A DNA stretch of 64,000 nucleotides from Pseudomonas yangonensis (GTDB lineage Bacteria; Pseudomonadota; Gammaproteobacteria; Pseudomonadales; Pseudomonadaceae). Within the stretch, counting starts at the first letter, position 1. Each line of letters opens with the position of its first letter. The notes beneath the pieces were generated by a model. It saw nothing but the letters and a program-made list of their open reading frames with translations, searched no databases and was not told the DNA's origin. A program made the position numbers and the translations under genes. Below, one piece after another: positions 48,229 to 57,490 of this stretch. The stretch is from assembly GCF_009932725.1 (NCBI RefSeq), contig NZ_BLJU01000003.1, positions 62,001-126,000 on the forward strand, in the 5' to 3' direction.

Positions 48229-49509
48229 TCAGGCCAGCTCGTCGAAGCACTCGGCGACGATGGCGATGCCCTTTTCCAGCTGCGCGTCAGGGATGGTGAC
48301 GGGCATCAGGAAGCGGATGACGTTGTAGTAGGTGCCGCACGACAGCAGGATCAGGCCCTTCTCGCGCGCACGGGCGACGATCTTGCCTACCAGCTCGGCC
48401 GCAGGCTTGCTGTGGTCGCCGCCTTCGAACAGCTCGATGGCGACCATCGAACCCAGGCCACGTACGTCACCGATCACCTTGTGCTTCTCGGCGATGGTCT
48501 TGAGGCCGGCCTTGAGCTTCTCGCCCACGGCCTGACTGCGCTCCAGCAGTTTCTCCTCGTCGAACACCTTGAGCACGGCTAGGGCCGCGGCGCAGGCGAT
48601 CGGGCTGCCGGCGTAGGTGCCGCCCAGGCCACCGGGGGCGATCTTGTCCATGATCTCGGCCTTGCCGCACACGCCGGAGATCGGGAAGCCGCCGCCGACG
48701 GACTTGGCGAAGGTGGTCAGGTCCGGCACCACGCCCAGTTGCTCGGTAGCGAAGAAGGTACCGGTACGGCCCGCGCCGGTCTGCACTTCGTCAGCGATCA
48801 GGAGGATGCCGTGCTGGTCGCACAGGGCGCGCAGGCGCTGCATGAAGGCCGGGGAGTTGACGTAGAAACCGCCCTCGCCCTGCACCGGCTCGATGATGAT
48901 CGCGGCGATGTCCTGCGGCTGCGCGTCGTTCTTGAAGATGCGCTCGATGCTGGCGATGGACTCATCCTCGCTCACGCCATGCAGCGGGCACGGCGCCTGG
49001 GCGCGGTACACGCCAGCCGGCATCAGGCCCATGCCGGCGGAGTACGGTACCACCTTGCCGGTCAGCGACAGGGTCATCATGGTGCGGCCGTGGTAGGCGC
49101 CGGTGAAGGCGATCACGCCGGCACGGCCGGTAGCGGCGCGGGCGATCTTCACGGCGTTCTCGACGGCTTCGGAGCCGGAGGTGACCAGCAGGGTCTTCTT
49201 GGCGAAGTTGCCCGGCACGCGCTTGGCGATCTCTTCGCACAGCTCGATGTAGGGCTCGTAGGCGAGCACTTGGAAGCAGGTGTGCGACAGCTTGGTCAGC
49301 TGCTCCTGAACGGCGGCAACCACCTTCGGATGCAGGTGGCCGGTGTTCAGCACGGCGATACCGCCGGCGAAGTCGATGTACTCGCGGCCTTCGACGTCCC
49401 ATACGGTGGCGTTCTCGGCGCGCTCGGCGACGATCGGGTGGATCTGGCCGACACCGCGCGGTACGGCGGCGGCACGGCGTTGCAGCAGGGATTCGTTGGT
49501 CTTGCTCAT
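48229..49509 (-). CDS. gabT: 4-aminobutyrate aminotransferase
   Basis: 426 residues. Class-III aminotransferase with the GSEAVENAVKIAR phosphate-binding loop and PLP lysine in LTTFAKSVGGGFPISGV. Converts GABA and 2-oxoglutarate to succinate semialdehyde and glutamate. It follows gabD on the same strand after 138 bases and ends at a clear terminator. Confidence 0.93.
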   Translation of the reverse strand: MSKTNESLLQRRAAAVPRGVGQIHPIVAERAENATVWDVEGREYIDFAGGIAVLNTGHLHPKVVAAVQEQLTKLSHTCFQVLAYEPYIELCEEIAKRVPGNFAKKTLLVTSGSEAVENAVKIARAATGRAGVIAFTGAYHGRTMMTLSLTGKVVPYSAGMGLMPAGVYRAQAPCPLHGVSEDESIASIERIFKNDAQPQDIAAIIIEPVQGEGGFYVNSPAFMQRLRALCDQHGILLIADEVQTGAGRTGTFFATEQLGVVPDLTTFAKSVGGGFPISGVCGKAEIMDKIAPGGLGGTYAGSPIACAAALAVLKVFDEEKLLERSQAVGEKLKAGLKTIAEKHKVIGDVRGLGSMVAIELFEGGDHSKPAAELVGKIVARAREKGLILLSCGTYYNVIRFLMPVTIPDAQLEKGIAIVAECFDELA

Positions 49510-49647
49510 GGTGTCCTCATGGCCGTCCCCGGCGGGTGTCGGTTCAGCATGCGATGATCGACTGAACCGGGCCGCAAGGGACTCAATAGGGTTACGACTT
49601 ACAACCGGGGCGCCGCACGCTCTTTCGCACCTTGCCCCGTCTTGGCA

Positions 49648-51099
49648 TCAGATGCCGCCCAGGCACATGTACTTGATCTCGAGATAGTCCTCGATCCCGT
49701 ACTTGGAGCCTTCGCGGCCCAGGCCGGAAGCCTTCACGCCGCCGAACGGCGCGACTTCGTTGGAGATCAGGCCGGTGTTGATGCCCACCATGCCGTACTC
49801 CAGCGCCTCGGCCACGCGGAATACGCGGCCCAGGTCGCGGGCATAGAAGTAGGAAGCCAGGCCGAACTCGGTATCGTTGGCCATGGCGATCACCTCGGCC
49901 TCGTCCTTGAAGCGGAACAGCGGCGCCAGCGGGCCGAAGGTTTCTTCCTTGGCCACGGCAGCGGTTTTCGGCACGTCCACCAGAATGGTCGGCTCGAAGA
50001 AGGTGCCACCCAGGGCATGCGGTTTGCCGCCCAGGGCCAGTTTGGCGCCCTTGTTCACCGCGTCGGCGATGTGCTCCTGCACCTTGGCCACGGCCTTCTC
50101 GTCGATCAGCGGGCCGGTGGTGGTGCCATCTTCAAGACCGTTGCCGATCTTCAGCTTGGATACAGCGGCGATCAGCTTCTCGGCGAAGGCGTCGTAGACA
50201 CCATCCTGCACGTAGATGCGGTTGGCGCAGACGCAGGTCTGGCCGTTGTTGCGGTACTTGGAGATCAGCGCGCCTTCCACGGCGGCATCCAGATCGGCGT
50301 CATCGAAGACGATGAACGGCGCGTTGCCGCCCAGCTCCAGCGACACCTTCTTGATGTCCTGGGCGCATTCGGCCATCAGTTGGCGACCGATCTCGGTCGA
50401 GCCGGTGAAGGACAGCTTGCGCACGATGGGGTTGCTGGTCAGCTCGCCACCCACTTCGCCGGCGCTGCCGGTGACCACGCTCAGCACACCTTTCGGGATG
50501 CCGGCGCGCTCGGCCAGCTCGACCAGGGCCAGGGCGGAGAACGGGGTTTGCGAAGCCGGCTTGATCACCATGGTGCAACCGGCGGCCAGTGCCGGGCCGG
50601 CCTTGCGGGTGATCATCGCAGCGGGGAAGTTCCACGGGGTAATGGCGGCGGTGACGCCGATCGGCTGCTTGATCACGATCAGGCGCTTGTCCGGCTGGTG
50701 GCCGGGAATCACGTCACCGTAGACGCGCTTGGCTTCCTCGGCGAACCACTCGATAAAGGAGGCGGCATAGGCGATCTCGCCCTTGGCTTCGGCCAGCGGC
50801 TTGCCCTGCTCCAAGGTCATCAGGCGACCGAGGTCGTCCTGGTTCTCCATCAGCAACTCGAACCAGCGGCGCAGTTTGTTGGCGCGCTCCTTGGCAGTCA
50901 GTGCACGCCAGGCCGGCAGCGCCTTCTCGGCGGCCTCGATGGCGCGACGGGTTTCCGCACGGCCCATCTTCGGCACGCGACCGATGATTTCGCCAGTCGC
51001 CGGGTTGTTCACGGCAATGGTCTGACCGCTGTCGGCGTCCAGCCACTGGCCATCGATATAGGCCTGCTGGCGCAGCAGCTGGGTGTCTTTCAGTTGCAT
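49648..51099 (-). CDS. gabD: Succinate-semialdehyde dehydrogenase (NADP+) GabD
   Basis: 483 residues. Catalytic Cys in NGQTCVCANR and base Glu in SLELGGNAPF; GFTGS-like cofactor motif FTGSTEIG. Oxidises succinate semialdehyde to succinate. First gene of the gabDT pair, with a palindrome at 51251-51268 about 150 bases upstream. Confidence 0.94.
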   Translation of the reverse strand: MQLKDTQLLRQQAYIDGQWLDADSGQTIAVNNPATGEIIGRVPKMGRAETRRAIEAAEKALPAWRALTAKERANKLRRWFELLMENQDDLGRLMTLEQGKPLAEAKGEIAYAASFIEWFAEEAKRVYGDVIPGHQPDKRLIVIKQPIGVTAAITPWNFPAAMITRKAGPALAAGCTMVIKPASQTPFSALALVELAERAGIPKGVLSVVTGSAGEVGGELTSNPIVRKLSFTGSTEIGRQLMAECAQDIKKVSLELGGNAPFIVFDDADLDAAVEGALISKYRNNGQTCVCANRIYVQDGVYDAFAEKLIAAVSKLKIGNGLEDGTTTGPLIDEKAVAKVQEHIADAVNKGAKLALGGKPHALGGTFFEPTILVDVPKTAAVAKEETFGPLAPLFRFKDEAEVIAMANDTEFGLASYFYARDLGRVFRVAEALEYGMVGINTGLISNEVAPFGGVKASGLGREGSKYGIEDYLEIKYMCLGGI

Positions 51100-51250
51100 G
51101 GCAGTCTCCTTCAGTTCCGGCGCCCGGGCGTCGGTGCAAAGTCGTTGGAGTCACGGACAGAGCCCGCAGGCGGAAAATTTAGCCTTGCGGGTGCCTGGTA
51201 ATGGATTCAGAGCCGTTGAACGTGCGGGGGTTCAGAATGACCGAACGCGC

Positions 51251-51268
51251 CGTTTGAAATCTCAAACG
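51251..51268. promoter_or_regulatory. Palindrome upstream of gabD
   Basis: CGTTTGA-AATC-TCAAACG, perfect 7-bp arms. It lies in the 350-base gap 51100-51449; the rest of that gap is AT-rich near the tRNA and holds nothing else recognised. Confidence 0.45.
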
Positions 51269-51449
51269 AATCCTAGGAGCGGCAACGGCAAAGGGCAATA
51301 GCCGGAGGGGCTAAATCGACGAAAGAATGATAAAAAACTTGGTCATGCGGTTCTTAACCACTGCAAAAGTGTAAAGTGCGTTCTGAATAATGCACACTCA
51401 TGCACGATGGACGCTAAGCGCCCAGATGCGTATCATTGCGCCCCGCAAC

Positions 51450-51526
51450 GCATCCGTAGCTCAGCTGGATAGAGTACTGCCCTCCGAAGGCAGGGGTCGT
51501 GGGTTCGAATCCCGCCGGATGCGCCA
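51450..51526 (+). tRNA. tRNA-Arg (anticodon CCG)
   Basis: 77 bases with encoded CCA. Acceptor GCATCCG pairs with CGGATGC, anticodon stem CTGCC/GGCAG encloses loop CTCCGAA with anticodon CCG at 51484-51486, and GGTTCGAATCC is the T-arm. It reads CGG codons. No integrase or attL/R duplicate is visible nearby. Confidence 0.95.
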
Positions 51527-51534
51527 GATCAATC

Positions 51535-51570
51535 AAGGGCTTAGGTGAAAATCTAGGCCCTTTGTTTTTT
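51535..51570 (+). terminator. Terminator of the tRNA-Arg gene
   Basis: AAGGGCTTAG/CTAGGCCCTT stem followed by TTGTTTTTT. Beyond it, 51571-51962 holds no gene I can support; a GGCCAC/GTGGCC palindrome sits at 51931-51944. Confidence 0.8.
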
Positions 51571-51962
51571 CTGGTGGGCGCATGGCACGGCTGCCACTTC
51601 CAACCAGGGCCTTATGCTGCCGCAAGGGTTCTTCCATGAAGCACCTGTGCGCCCATGTCCTCGTGCCCGGCTCTCGCACATCAAAGTCACAGGTGCGACA
51701 CACTGCGAGCCAGGCCCAGAGCCCCGCTACTCTCAAAAAATCAGGCCTAATTACACGGCTAAACGGCACGAACAATACTAGTTAGCTGGTTTCTGCCCTG
51801 CTGACGGTGTGCCTCGTGATGGCTCTGATTCCCAGGTTGGCCTTCAGTGACACGCTTATCCGGATTGAGCCTTTTTAGCTTGGATATCCCATCTCGCGTG
51901 ATAGGGTTAGCCCCTGCTCACCTTAAAATTGGCCACAAGTGGCCCTCACAAGAGCGTCCCAC

Positions 51963-52577
51963 ATGCAAGCCAAGGCACGCGAAGTTCCTGTGCTGCCGGT
52001 GCTGCAAGATCTGCGGGCCGGTACTGCGGAACTGCACATCAGGCTGGAAAGACAGCTTCCTTTTTTCTCTGCCCAGCTCGACACGAACGCCTTTCAACGA
52101 CTGATGCAGGCGTATTACGGCTTCTATATGCCGCTTGAAAACGCGTTGCTCGCCAGCGACGTGACGTCTGCCGATTTCGATCTGGTGTCGCGTCTCAAAG
52201 CGCCCACACTGTGCAAAGACCTGCATGCGTTAGGCCTGTCAGCCGAGGCCATCGAGTGTTTGCCGATCTGCCATTCATTGCCGGCAATTAACTGCAGGCC
52301 CACCTGCCTGGGCGTTCTATATGTGCTCGAAGGGGCAACGCTCGGTGGGCAAATCCTGCGCCGGGAAATGGCTTCGCGGCTGGGCCTGAATGCCGACAAC
52401 GGAGCGGCATTTCTCGATATCTACGGCGCCAACACCGGGCGACGCTGGCGTAATTTCATTGCCTATCTGGGTAGCCGATCCCTGGATACGGGCGAACGCG
52501 GAGCCGTTGTCATGGCGGCCCGAGCCACATTCGGCTGTTTCGAGCGCTGGCTCGAAAGCAGAGAGGTACTGATATGA
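51963..52577 (+). CDS. bphO: Heme oxygenase BphO (biliverdin producing)
   Basis: 204 residues from ATG 51963; a GTG at 51939 would add 8. Bacterial heme-oxygenase fold with the proximal His in AELHIRLE (His25) and the distal-helix GVLYVLEGATLGGQ. It opens haem to biliverdin, the chromophore of the next gene product, whose ATG overlaps its stop (ATGA at 52574). Co-translation is therefore likely. Confidence 0.88.
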   Translation: MQAKAREVPVLPVLQDLRAGTAELHIRLERQLPFFSAQLDTNAFQRLMQAYYGFYMPLENALLASDVTSADFDLVSRLKAPTLCKDLHALGLSAEAIECLPICHSLPAINCRPTCLGVLYVLEGATLGGQILRREMASRLGLNADNGAAFLDIYGANTGRRWRNFIAYLGSRSLDTGERGAVVMAARATFGCFERWLESREVLI

Positions 52578-54823
52578 CCCCGCAGAACCAAGATGCCTTT
52601 GAAGACTTGCTGAACAACTGCGCCGACGAGCCGATCCGCTTCCCCGGCGCGATTCAGCCCCATGGCTTGCTGCTGACACTCAGCGAGCCCGCTCTGGAGA
52701 TCATCCAGATCAGCGCCAATGTCGAAACCTTGCTGGCTCACACGCCGCAAGATCTGATCGGCCAACCGTTAGACAAGCTGATTGGCCAGGCCCATACCGA
52801 AGCAGTACGCGAGGCGTTGGTGCGGCCAGCGTTCGCCGACGCAGGGCCCCTTCACTTTCACATCAATGGCACGGCATTCGAGGGTTTGTTGCACCGGTAT
52901 CAGGGTGTGTTGATCCTGGAGCTGGAAATCCACGTGGAAAATTTCCAGCCGCGAAACGTCGCGGGGCTCAACACCAACCTGGCCCGCCTGCTCCAGCGCC
53001 TGCAGGTAGCGACCACGCTGCAGGAGCTGTATGACATCAGTGTCAGGGAAATTCAGGCGATGACCGGTTACGACCGAGTGCTCATCTACCGCTTCGAGGA
53101 AGAGGGCCATGGTCAGGTCATCGCTGAAGCCTCCGCGCCGTCAATGGAGCTCTTCAATGGTCTGTTCTTCCCCGCCTCGGACATTCCCGAACAGGCCCGC
53201 GAGCTGTATCGCACCAATTGGCTGCGAATCATCCCCAACGCCGATTACCAACCGGTGCCTCTGGTGCCGAAGCTGCGTCCCGACACGCAGACCCCGCTGG
53301 ACCTGAGCTTCGCCACCTTGCGCAGCGTTTCCCCGATTCACTGCCAATACATGAAGAACATGGGGGTGCTGTCGTCGATGAGTATCTCCCTGCTCAAGGA
53401 CGACAAACTCTGGGGTCTGATCAGTTGCGGCAATCGCCAGCCGTTGCACGTACCGCATGAGCTGCGCAGCGCCTGCCAGACTATCGGTCAGGTGTTGTCG
53501 TTACAGATCAGCGCCATGGAGTCGCTGGAGATCAACCGCCAGCGGGAGGAGAAAATCGATGCGCTGACGCTGCTCAATCAGGCAATGATCGATTCGCCGC
53601 AGACCGTTTTCGATGGGCTGGCAGGGCAACCTGAGGTGCTGATGGCGCTGACGGCGGCTGGCGGTGTCGCCATCATCGAAGACAAGCAGTTACACCGATA
53701 CGGCAACTGCCCGGAGCCCCAGGAAATCCGCGCGCTGCACCAATGGTTGCAGGACAGGGGCGAGTCGGTGTTTTCCAGTCACCACCTTTGTGCTGTCTAT
53801 CCGCCCGCGGCGCAGTATCCGCAGGTGGCCAGCGGCGTACTTGCGATGAGCCTGCCCAAACCGGTGGATAACGCTGTGATGTGGTTTCGTCCGGAGGTGA
53901 AGGAAAGCATCAACTGGAGCGGCGATCCGCGCAAACCCCTGGACCTGGAAAATTCCGATGCCGGCCTGCGCTTGCGGCCTCGTACATCGTTCGAAATCTG
54001 GAAGGTCGAAATGGCCGGTATCTCAACCAAATGGAGCCAGGGAGATCTGTTTGCGGCCAACGACCTGCGTCGCTCGGCGCTGGAGCATGACCTCGCCCGG
54101 CAAGTACGCCGTGAGCAGGAGGCGGTGCGTGCCCGTGACGAGCTGGTTGCCGTGGTATCGCATGACCTGAGGAACCCCATGACGGTGATTTCGATGCTTT
54201 GCGGCATGATGCAGAAGACCTTCAGTTCCGACGGTCCGCATACCTCGCGACGTATCGCTACGGCACTCGACACCATGCAGCAGGCTGCCGGACGGATGAA
54301 TACCCTGCTCGAGGACCTGCTCGACACGTCGAAGATCGACGCGGGTCGCTACACCATCACCCCGCAGAAGCTCGATGTCGGGCACATGTTCGAAGAGGCG
54401 CAATCGCTGCTCGCTCCCCTCGCCCTTGACAAGGACATCAGTATTTCCTTCGAGGCTGATCCCGATCTGCGCATTCACGCTGATCCAGAGCGGCTGTTTC
54501 AGGTGCTCTCGAACCTGATCGGCAATGCGATCAAGTTCACCCCACGACAGGGCAAGGTCGGAGTCCACGCGAAATCTGTCGGTGATGACATCCTGTTCAC
54601 TGTGCGCGATACCGGCGAGGGCATCCCCAAGGAGCACCTGCCCCATGTGTTCGACCGTTACTGGACCGCGAAGGATGGCAATCCAACCGGGACCGGGCTT
54701 GGTTTGTACATTACCCAAGGCATAGTGGAAGCCCACGGCGGGCATATCGGCGTCCAGAGCGAATTGGGCAAGGGGTCGGAGTTTCAGTTTACCGTGCCGG
54801 CGCTTGCGGAAAGTGCGCTGTAG
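52574..54823 (+). CDS. bphP: Bacteriophytochrome histidine kinase
   Basis: 749 residues. PAS (about 15-130), GAF (145-310), PHY (325-500) and a histidine-kinase core. Cys16 in the N-terminal NCADEP is the expected biliverdin attachment site; the GAF motif is PASDIP. H-box VVSHDLRNP carries His530; N-, G1- and G2-boxes (LIGNAIKF, DTGEGIP, GTGLGLYI) are complete. A red/far-red photoreceptor that phosphorylates a response regulator not encoded in the window. Overlaps bphO by 4 bases. Confidence 0.93.
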   Translation: MTPQNQDAFEDLLNNCADEPIRFPGAIQPHGLLLTLSEPALEIIQISANVETLLAHTPQDLIGQPLDKLIGQAHTEAVREALVRPAFADAGPLHFHINGTAFEGLLHRYQGVLILELEIHVENFQPRNVAGLNTNLARLLQRLQVATTLQELYDISVREIQAMTGYDRVLIYRFEEEGHGQVIAEASAPSMELFNGLFFPASDIPEQARELYRTNWLRIIPNADYQPVPLVPKLRPDTQTPLDLSFATLRSVSPIHCQYMKNMGVLSSMSISLLKDDKLWGLISCGNRQPLHVPHELRSACQTIGQVLSLQISAMESLEINRQREEKIDALTLLNQAMIDSPQTVFDGLAGQPEVLMALTAAGGVAIIEDKQLHRYGNCPEPQEIRALHQWLQDRGESVFSSHHLCAVYPPAAQYPQVASGVLAMSLPKPVDNAVMWFRPEVKESINWSGDPRKPLDLENSDAGLRLRPRTSFEIWKVEMAGISTKWSQGDLFAANDLRRSALEHDLARQVRREQEAVRARDELVAVVSHDLRNPMTVISMLCGMMQKTFSSDGPHTSRRIATALDTMQQAAGRMNTLLEDLLDTSKIDAGRYTITPQKLDVGHMFEEAQSLLAPLALDKDISISFEADPDLRIHADPERLFQVLSNLIGNAIKFTPRQGKVGVHAKSVGDDILFTVRDTGEGIPKEHLPHVFDRYWTAKDGNPTGTGLGLYITQGIVEAHGGHIGVQSELGKGSEFQFTVPALAESAL

Positions 54824-54918
54824 GCGACTCGGACGCCTCTCTAGCACCGAGGTTTTCGCTGGATAGGCGTCAGGCCAGTGCCGCCAGGACCATCGCCAGA
54901 CAATGGAGAGAAACACGC

Positions 54919-55110
54919 ATGGATATTCTGCCGCTGATCGCTATCGCATTCGCAGTGCTCTTCATCTATTCGTGGCAACGCTCGAGGCCCAAGTCACGCG
55001 CGGGCAAAAGCAGGAGAAGCGGCCTGAGCGGGCAGGATTCCAGCCCTGGATACGGTGACGGGGGCTTCGACTCGGGCGGCGGGGGCGATGGTGGCGGCGG
55101 GGGCGACTGA
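54919..55110 (+). CDS. Small membrane protein with Gly-rich tail
   Basis: 63 residues from ATG 54919 with GGAGAG upstream. A single N-terminal hydrophobic helix (DILPLIAIAFAVLFIYSW), a basic stretch, and a tail made of Gly, Asp and Ser ending in a GGGGD repeat. Family not recognised. The clear ribosome site and helix suggest a real gene; the function is unknown. Confidence 0.55.
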   Translation: MDILPLIAIAFAVLFIYSWQRSRPKSRAGKSRRSGLSGQDSSPGYGDGGFDSGGGGDGGGGGD

Positions 55111-55122
55111 GCCGCCCCTGCC

Positions 55123-56547
55123 TCAAATCACTCCCAAGGTCAGCGCCTTCAGGGTCGCTGCCGCTCGCGTCGAACACTGCAACTTGCGGAACACGCTTTC
55201 GACATGGGTGCGCACCGTGCTCGGGCTGATGCCCAGGTCGCGCGCCACTTCCTTGTTGCTCGCCCCGCTGCTGATGCGCTGCAGGATCTGCGTCTCGCGC
55301 TCGCTGAGCAGGCCGTTGCCGGGTTTGCTGACCAGCGGCGCCTGCTCGCCATGCGCCGCGCTGATCACTGCCTGGCAGGCGCGTGGGTCGAAGCGGCCCT
55401 GCTCGGCTTCATCCAGCAATACGCCGGCGGCCTGCTCGTCACTGAGAGCCGCTCGCCAGGGGCGCTCGCCGCGCAATGCGAGCCAGGCCAGTGCGGCGCT
55501 CAGCAGTCGGTGTTCGCCACTCAGGGCATCACCACTCAGCGAGCGGAAATAGCCGCTGCCATCCAGCCGTTCGTAGGCATGCGCGGCCAGTTGCCCGGCT
55601 TCGCTCAGGCCACCGATCTGGCTACAGGCGCGGTGCGTCCAGTAGGGCACCAGGCGTACCGATTCGAGGTCGCCTTCGAGCAGCGGGCCGGGCGTACTCC
55701 AGATTCGATTGGGCACGGCCGCGCGGCCCAGGCCATGGATCAGCGCCGCCTTGCCGAGTATGTCGAGGCGATCCTCGGGCAAGCCCCACAGCCGGCCGGC
55801 ATCGCGCACCAGGCTGGCAGCCTGGCGTGAATAGCCGGCCAACCAGGACAGCTTGAGATCGATCACGTCGCCCACCAGGGTCAGCGAGACCTGCGGCCCG
55901 ACGCCAGGCCGCATGCCCTCGGGCGTGCGCAGTGCGTCCAGCCAATCCGCTGCGTGACGGATAAGCAATGCGGCGAGGGCAGCGGGATAGCGGCGATCAC
56001 CCTGTGCGCCGATCCATTCCAGCGCCGCCTCCAGACCATGGGCGCGCGAGAGGATTTCCAGATCGCCGGCCAGCACCACGTGATAGACCACCTGCGGAAT
56101 ATCGGGATGACGCAGGCCCAGCGGCCGGCCGCTGCCGTCGTAGCATTCGAAGATGTGCCGCAGCCCCACCTCGACCTGCCCCGGCAAGTCGAGGGTGCGG
56201 GCCACCTCACCGGCCACTTCGCAGTGCACCACGGCCAAGGGCGTGGTGCGCAGCATGGCGCGCTGGCCGGCGGCATCGAGGGTGTGCGCGAGCATGTCGC
56301 GGCGCCCGCCGACATCGTCGCCGAACAGGCGCATGAAGCCCTCGGCGTTGGCCGTGCAGCCCGACCAGCGCAGCAGCGCCACCTGCCGGGCCGCATCGAT
56401 CTGCGCCGGCTCGCCGCCACTGGCCTGCACCAGCCACTGCGCAAGGCGCGCGGTACGGCGCGACTGATCGATGGGCTGGCCCATGCTCAGGTCACCGACC
56501 ATGGCCAGCGCCAGCATGGCGTCTTCCAGCGCGACGGAGTCACTCAC
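55123..56547 (-). CDS. LuxR-type regulator with degenerate HD-GYP-like domains
   Basis: 474 residues. C-terminal LuxR helix-turn-helix at about 412-470 (LLSERETQILQRISSGASNKEVARDLGISPSTVRTH). The remainder holds two segments that resemble HD-GYP phosphodiesterase halves: CYDGSGRPLGL near 135-145, then HGLGR (271-275, where HD would be) and RLDGSGY (327-333). The metal-binding HD pair is missing from the second and not evident in the first, so the protein probably senses or binds rather than hydrolyses. Ligand and targets unknown. Confidence 0.75.
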   Translation of the reverse strand: MSDSVALEDAMLALAMVGDLSMGQPIDQSRRTARLAQWLVQASGGEPAQIDAARQVALLRWSGCTANAEGFMRLFGDDVGGRRDMLAHTLDAAGQRAMLRTTPLAVVHCEVAGEVARTLDLPGQVEVGLRHIFECYDGSGRPLGLRHPDIPQVVYHVVLAGDLEILSRAHGLEAALEWIGAQGDRRYPAALAALLIRHAADWLDALRTPEGMRPGVGPQVSLTLVGDVIDLKLSWLAGYSRQAASLVRDAGRLWGLPEDRLDILGKAALIHGLGRAAVPNRIWSTPGPLLEGDLESVRLVPYWTHRACSQIGGLSEAGQLAAHAYERLDGSGYFRSLSGDALSGEHRLLSAALAWLALRGERPWRAALSDEQAAGVLLDEAEQGRFDPRACQAVISAAHGEQAPLVSKPGNGLLSERETQILQRISSGASNKEVARDLGISPSTVRTHVESVFRKLQCSTRAAATLKALTLGVI

Positions 56548-56647
56548 TATGCAGCTCTCCTTTTTTGCAGACCTCGGATAAACGACCGATACCGGGACAC
56601 CGGCGCATTATCGACACTGAACTCCCCCAAGCACAGGAGATTCAATC

Positions 56648-57421
56648 ATGTTCAATTCCAAGCCGTTGATCTTGGCCCTCGCCATTGCCAGCCCCTTCTT
56701 CGCCATCAATACCCAGGCTGCCGAGGCCAAGCCCTCGGTGGTGATCGTCCACGGCGCCTTCGCCGACGGCTCCGACTGGGCCAAGGTCGTGCCGCTGCTG
56801 CAGGAAAAAGGCATCAAGGTCACCGTGGTGCAGAACCCGCTGACCTCGCTGGCCGATGACGTGGCCGCCACCCAGCGCGTGCTGAACAACCAGGACGGCG
56901 ACGTGGTTTTGGTCGGCCACTCCTGGGGCGGCACGGTGATCACCGAGGCCGGGGCCGACGAGAAAGTGCGCAGCCTCGTCTACGTCGCCGCGTTCGCCCC
57001 CAACGCCGGTCAGTCCAGCGGTGAGCTCTACAGCGGCTACCGCACTGCTCCGGGCTCGAGCCAGATCGCGGCGGACAAGAATGGCTTCCTGTATCTGACA
57101 CCGCAGGGCATGGCGGCCGACTTCGCACAGGACCTGCCAGCCGCACAGACCGCGGTGATGACCGCCACGCAAGGCCCGATCCGCGCAGCGGCGTTCGATG
57201 AGCGCACCAGCGTCGCAGCCTGGAAGCAGAAGCCGTCCTGGTACCTGGTCGCCAGCGATGACCGCATGATCGTGCCGGAGATGCAGCGCGACTTCGCCAA
57301 GAAGCTCGGTGCGCAAACCACCGAGGTCGCCGCCAGCCACGTGCCGCAGCAATCGCGTCCGGGCGATGTGGCCAAGGTGATCATCCAGGCGGTGGAGAAA
57401 ACCCAGGCCGCTGCCAAGTAA
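56648..57421 (+). CDS. Secreted alpha/beta hydrolase
   Basis: 257 residues with a Sec signal peptide (cleavage near residue 24-25). Nucleophile elbow GHSWGG (Ser92), acid in ASDDRMI and His in ASHVPQQ complete the triad. Similar to periplasmic esterase-like proteins such as those of the haloalkane/epoxide hydrolase relatives; substrate unknown. RBS AGGAG before ATG 56648. Divergent from the LuxR-type gene. Confidence 0.86.
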   Translation: MFNSKPLILALAIASPFFAINTQAAEAKPSVVIVHGAFADGSDWAKVVPLLQEKGIKVTVVQNPLTSLADDVAATQRVLNNQDGDVVLVGHSWGGTVITEAGADEKVRSLVYVAAFAPNAGQSSGELYSGYRTAPGSSQIAADKNGFLYLTPQGMAADFAQDLPAAQTAVMTATQGPIRAAAFDERTSVAAWKQKPSWYLVASDDRMIVPEMQRDFAKKLGAQTTEVAASHVPQQSRPGDVAKVIIQAVEKTQAAAK

Positions 57422-57443
57422 GGTTGCAACCGCCTGAACGAAA

Positions 57444-57471
57444 AATGCCGCACCTTGAAAGGTGCGGCATT
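57444..57471. terminator. Bidirectional hairpin between convergent genes
   Basis: AATGCCGCACCTT and AAGGTGCGGCATT, perfect 13-bp arms with a 2-base loop, between the hydrolase and the dehydrogenase. Confidence 0.7.
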
Positions 57472-57490
57472 GTTCGTTGCAGCGTCCGGA

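Noticed and set aside
49642..51201. 519-codon plus-strand frame
   Set aside because: Antisense to gabD; no family motifs.
51533..51775. 80-codon minus-strand frame after tRNA-Arg
   Set aside because: No ribosome site, no recognised motif, overlaps the tRNA terminator.
51450..51962. tRNA-borne genomic island
   Set aside because: No integrase and no repeated tRNA 3' end found in the window; only the position is suggestive.
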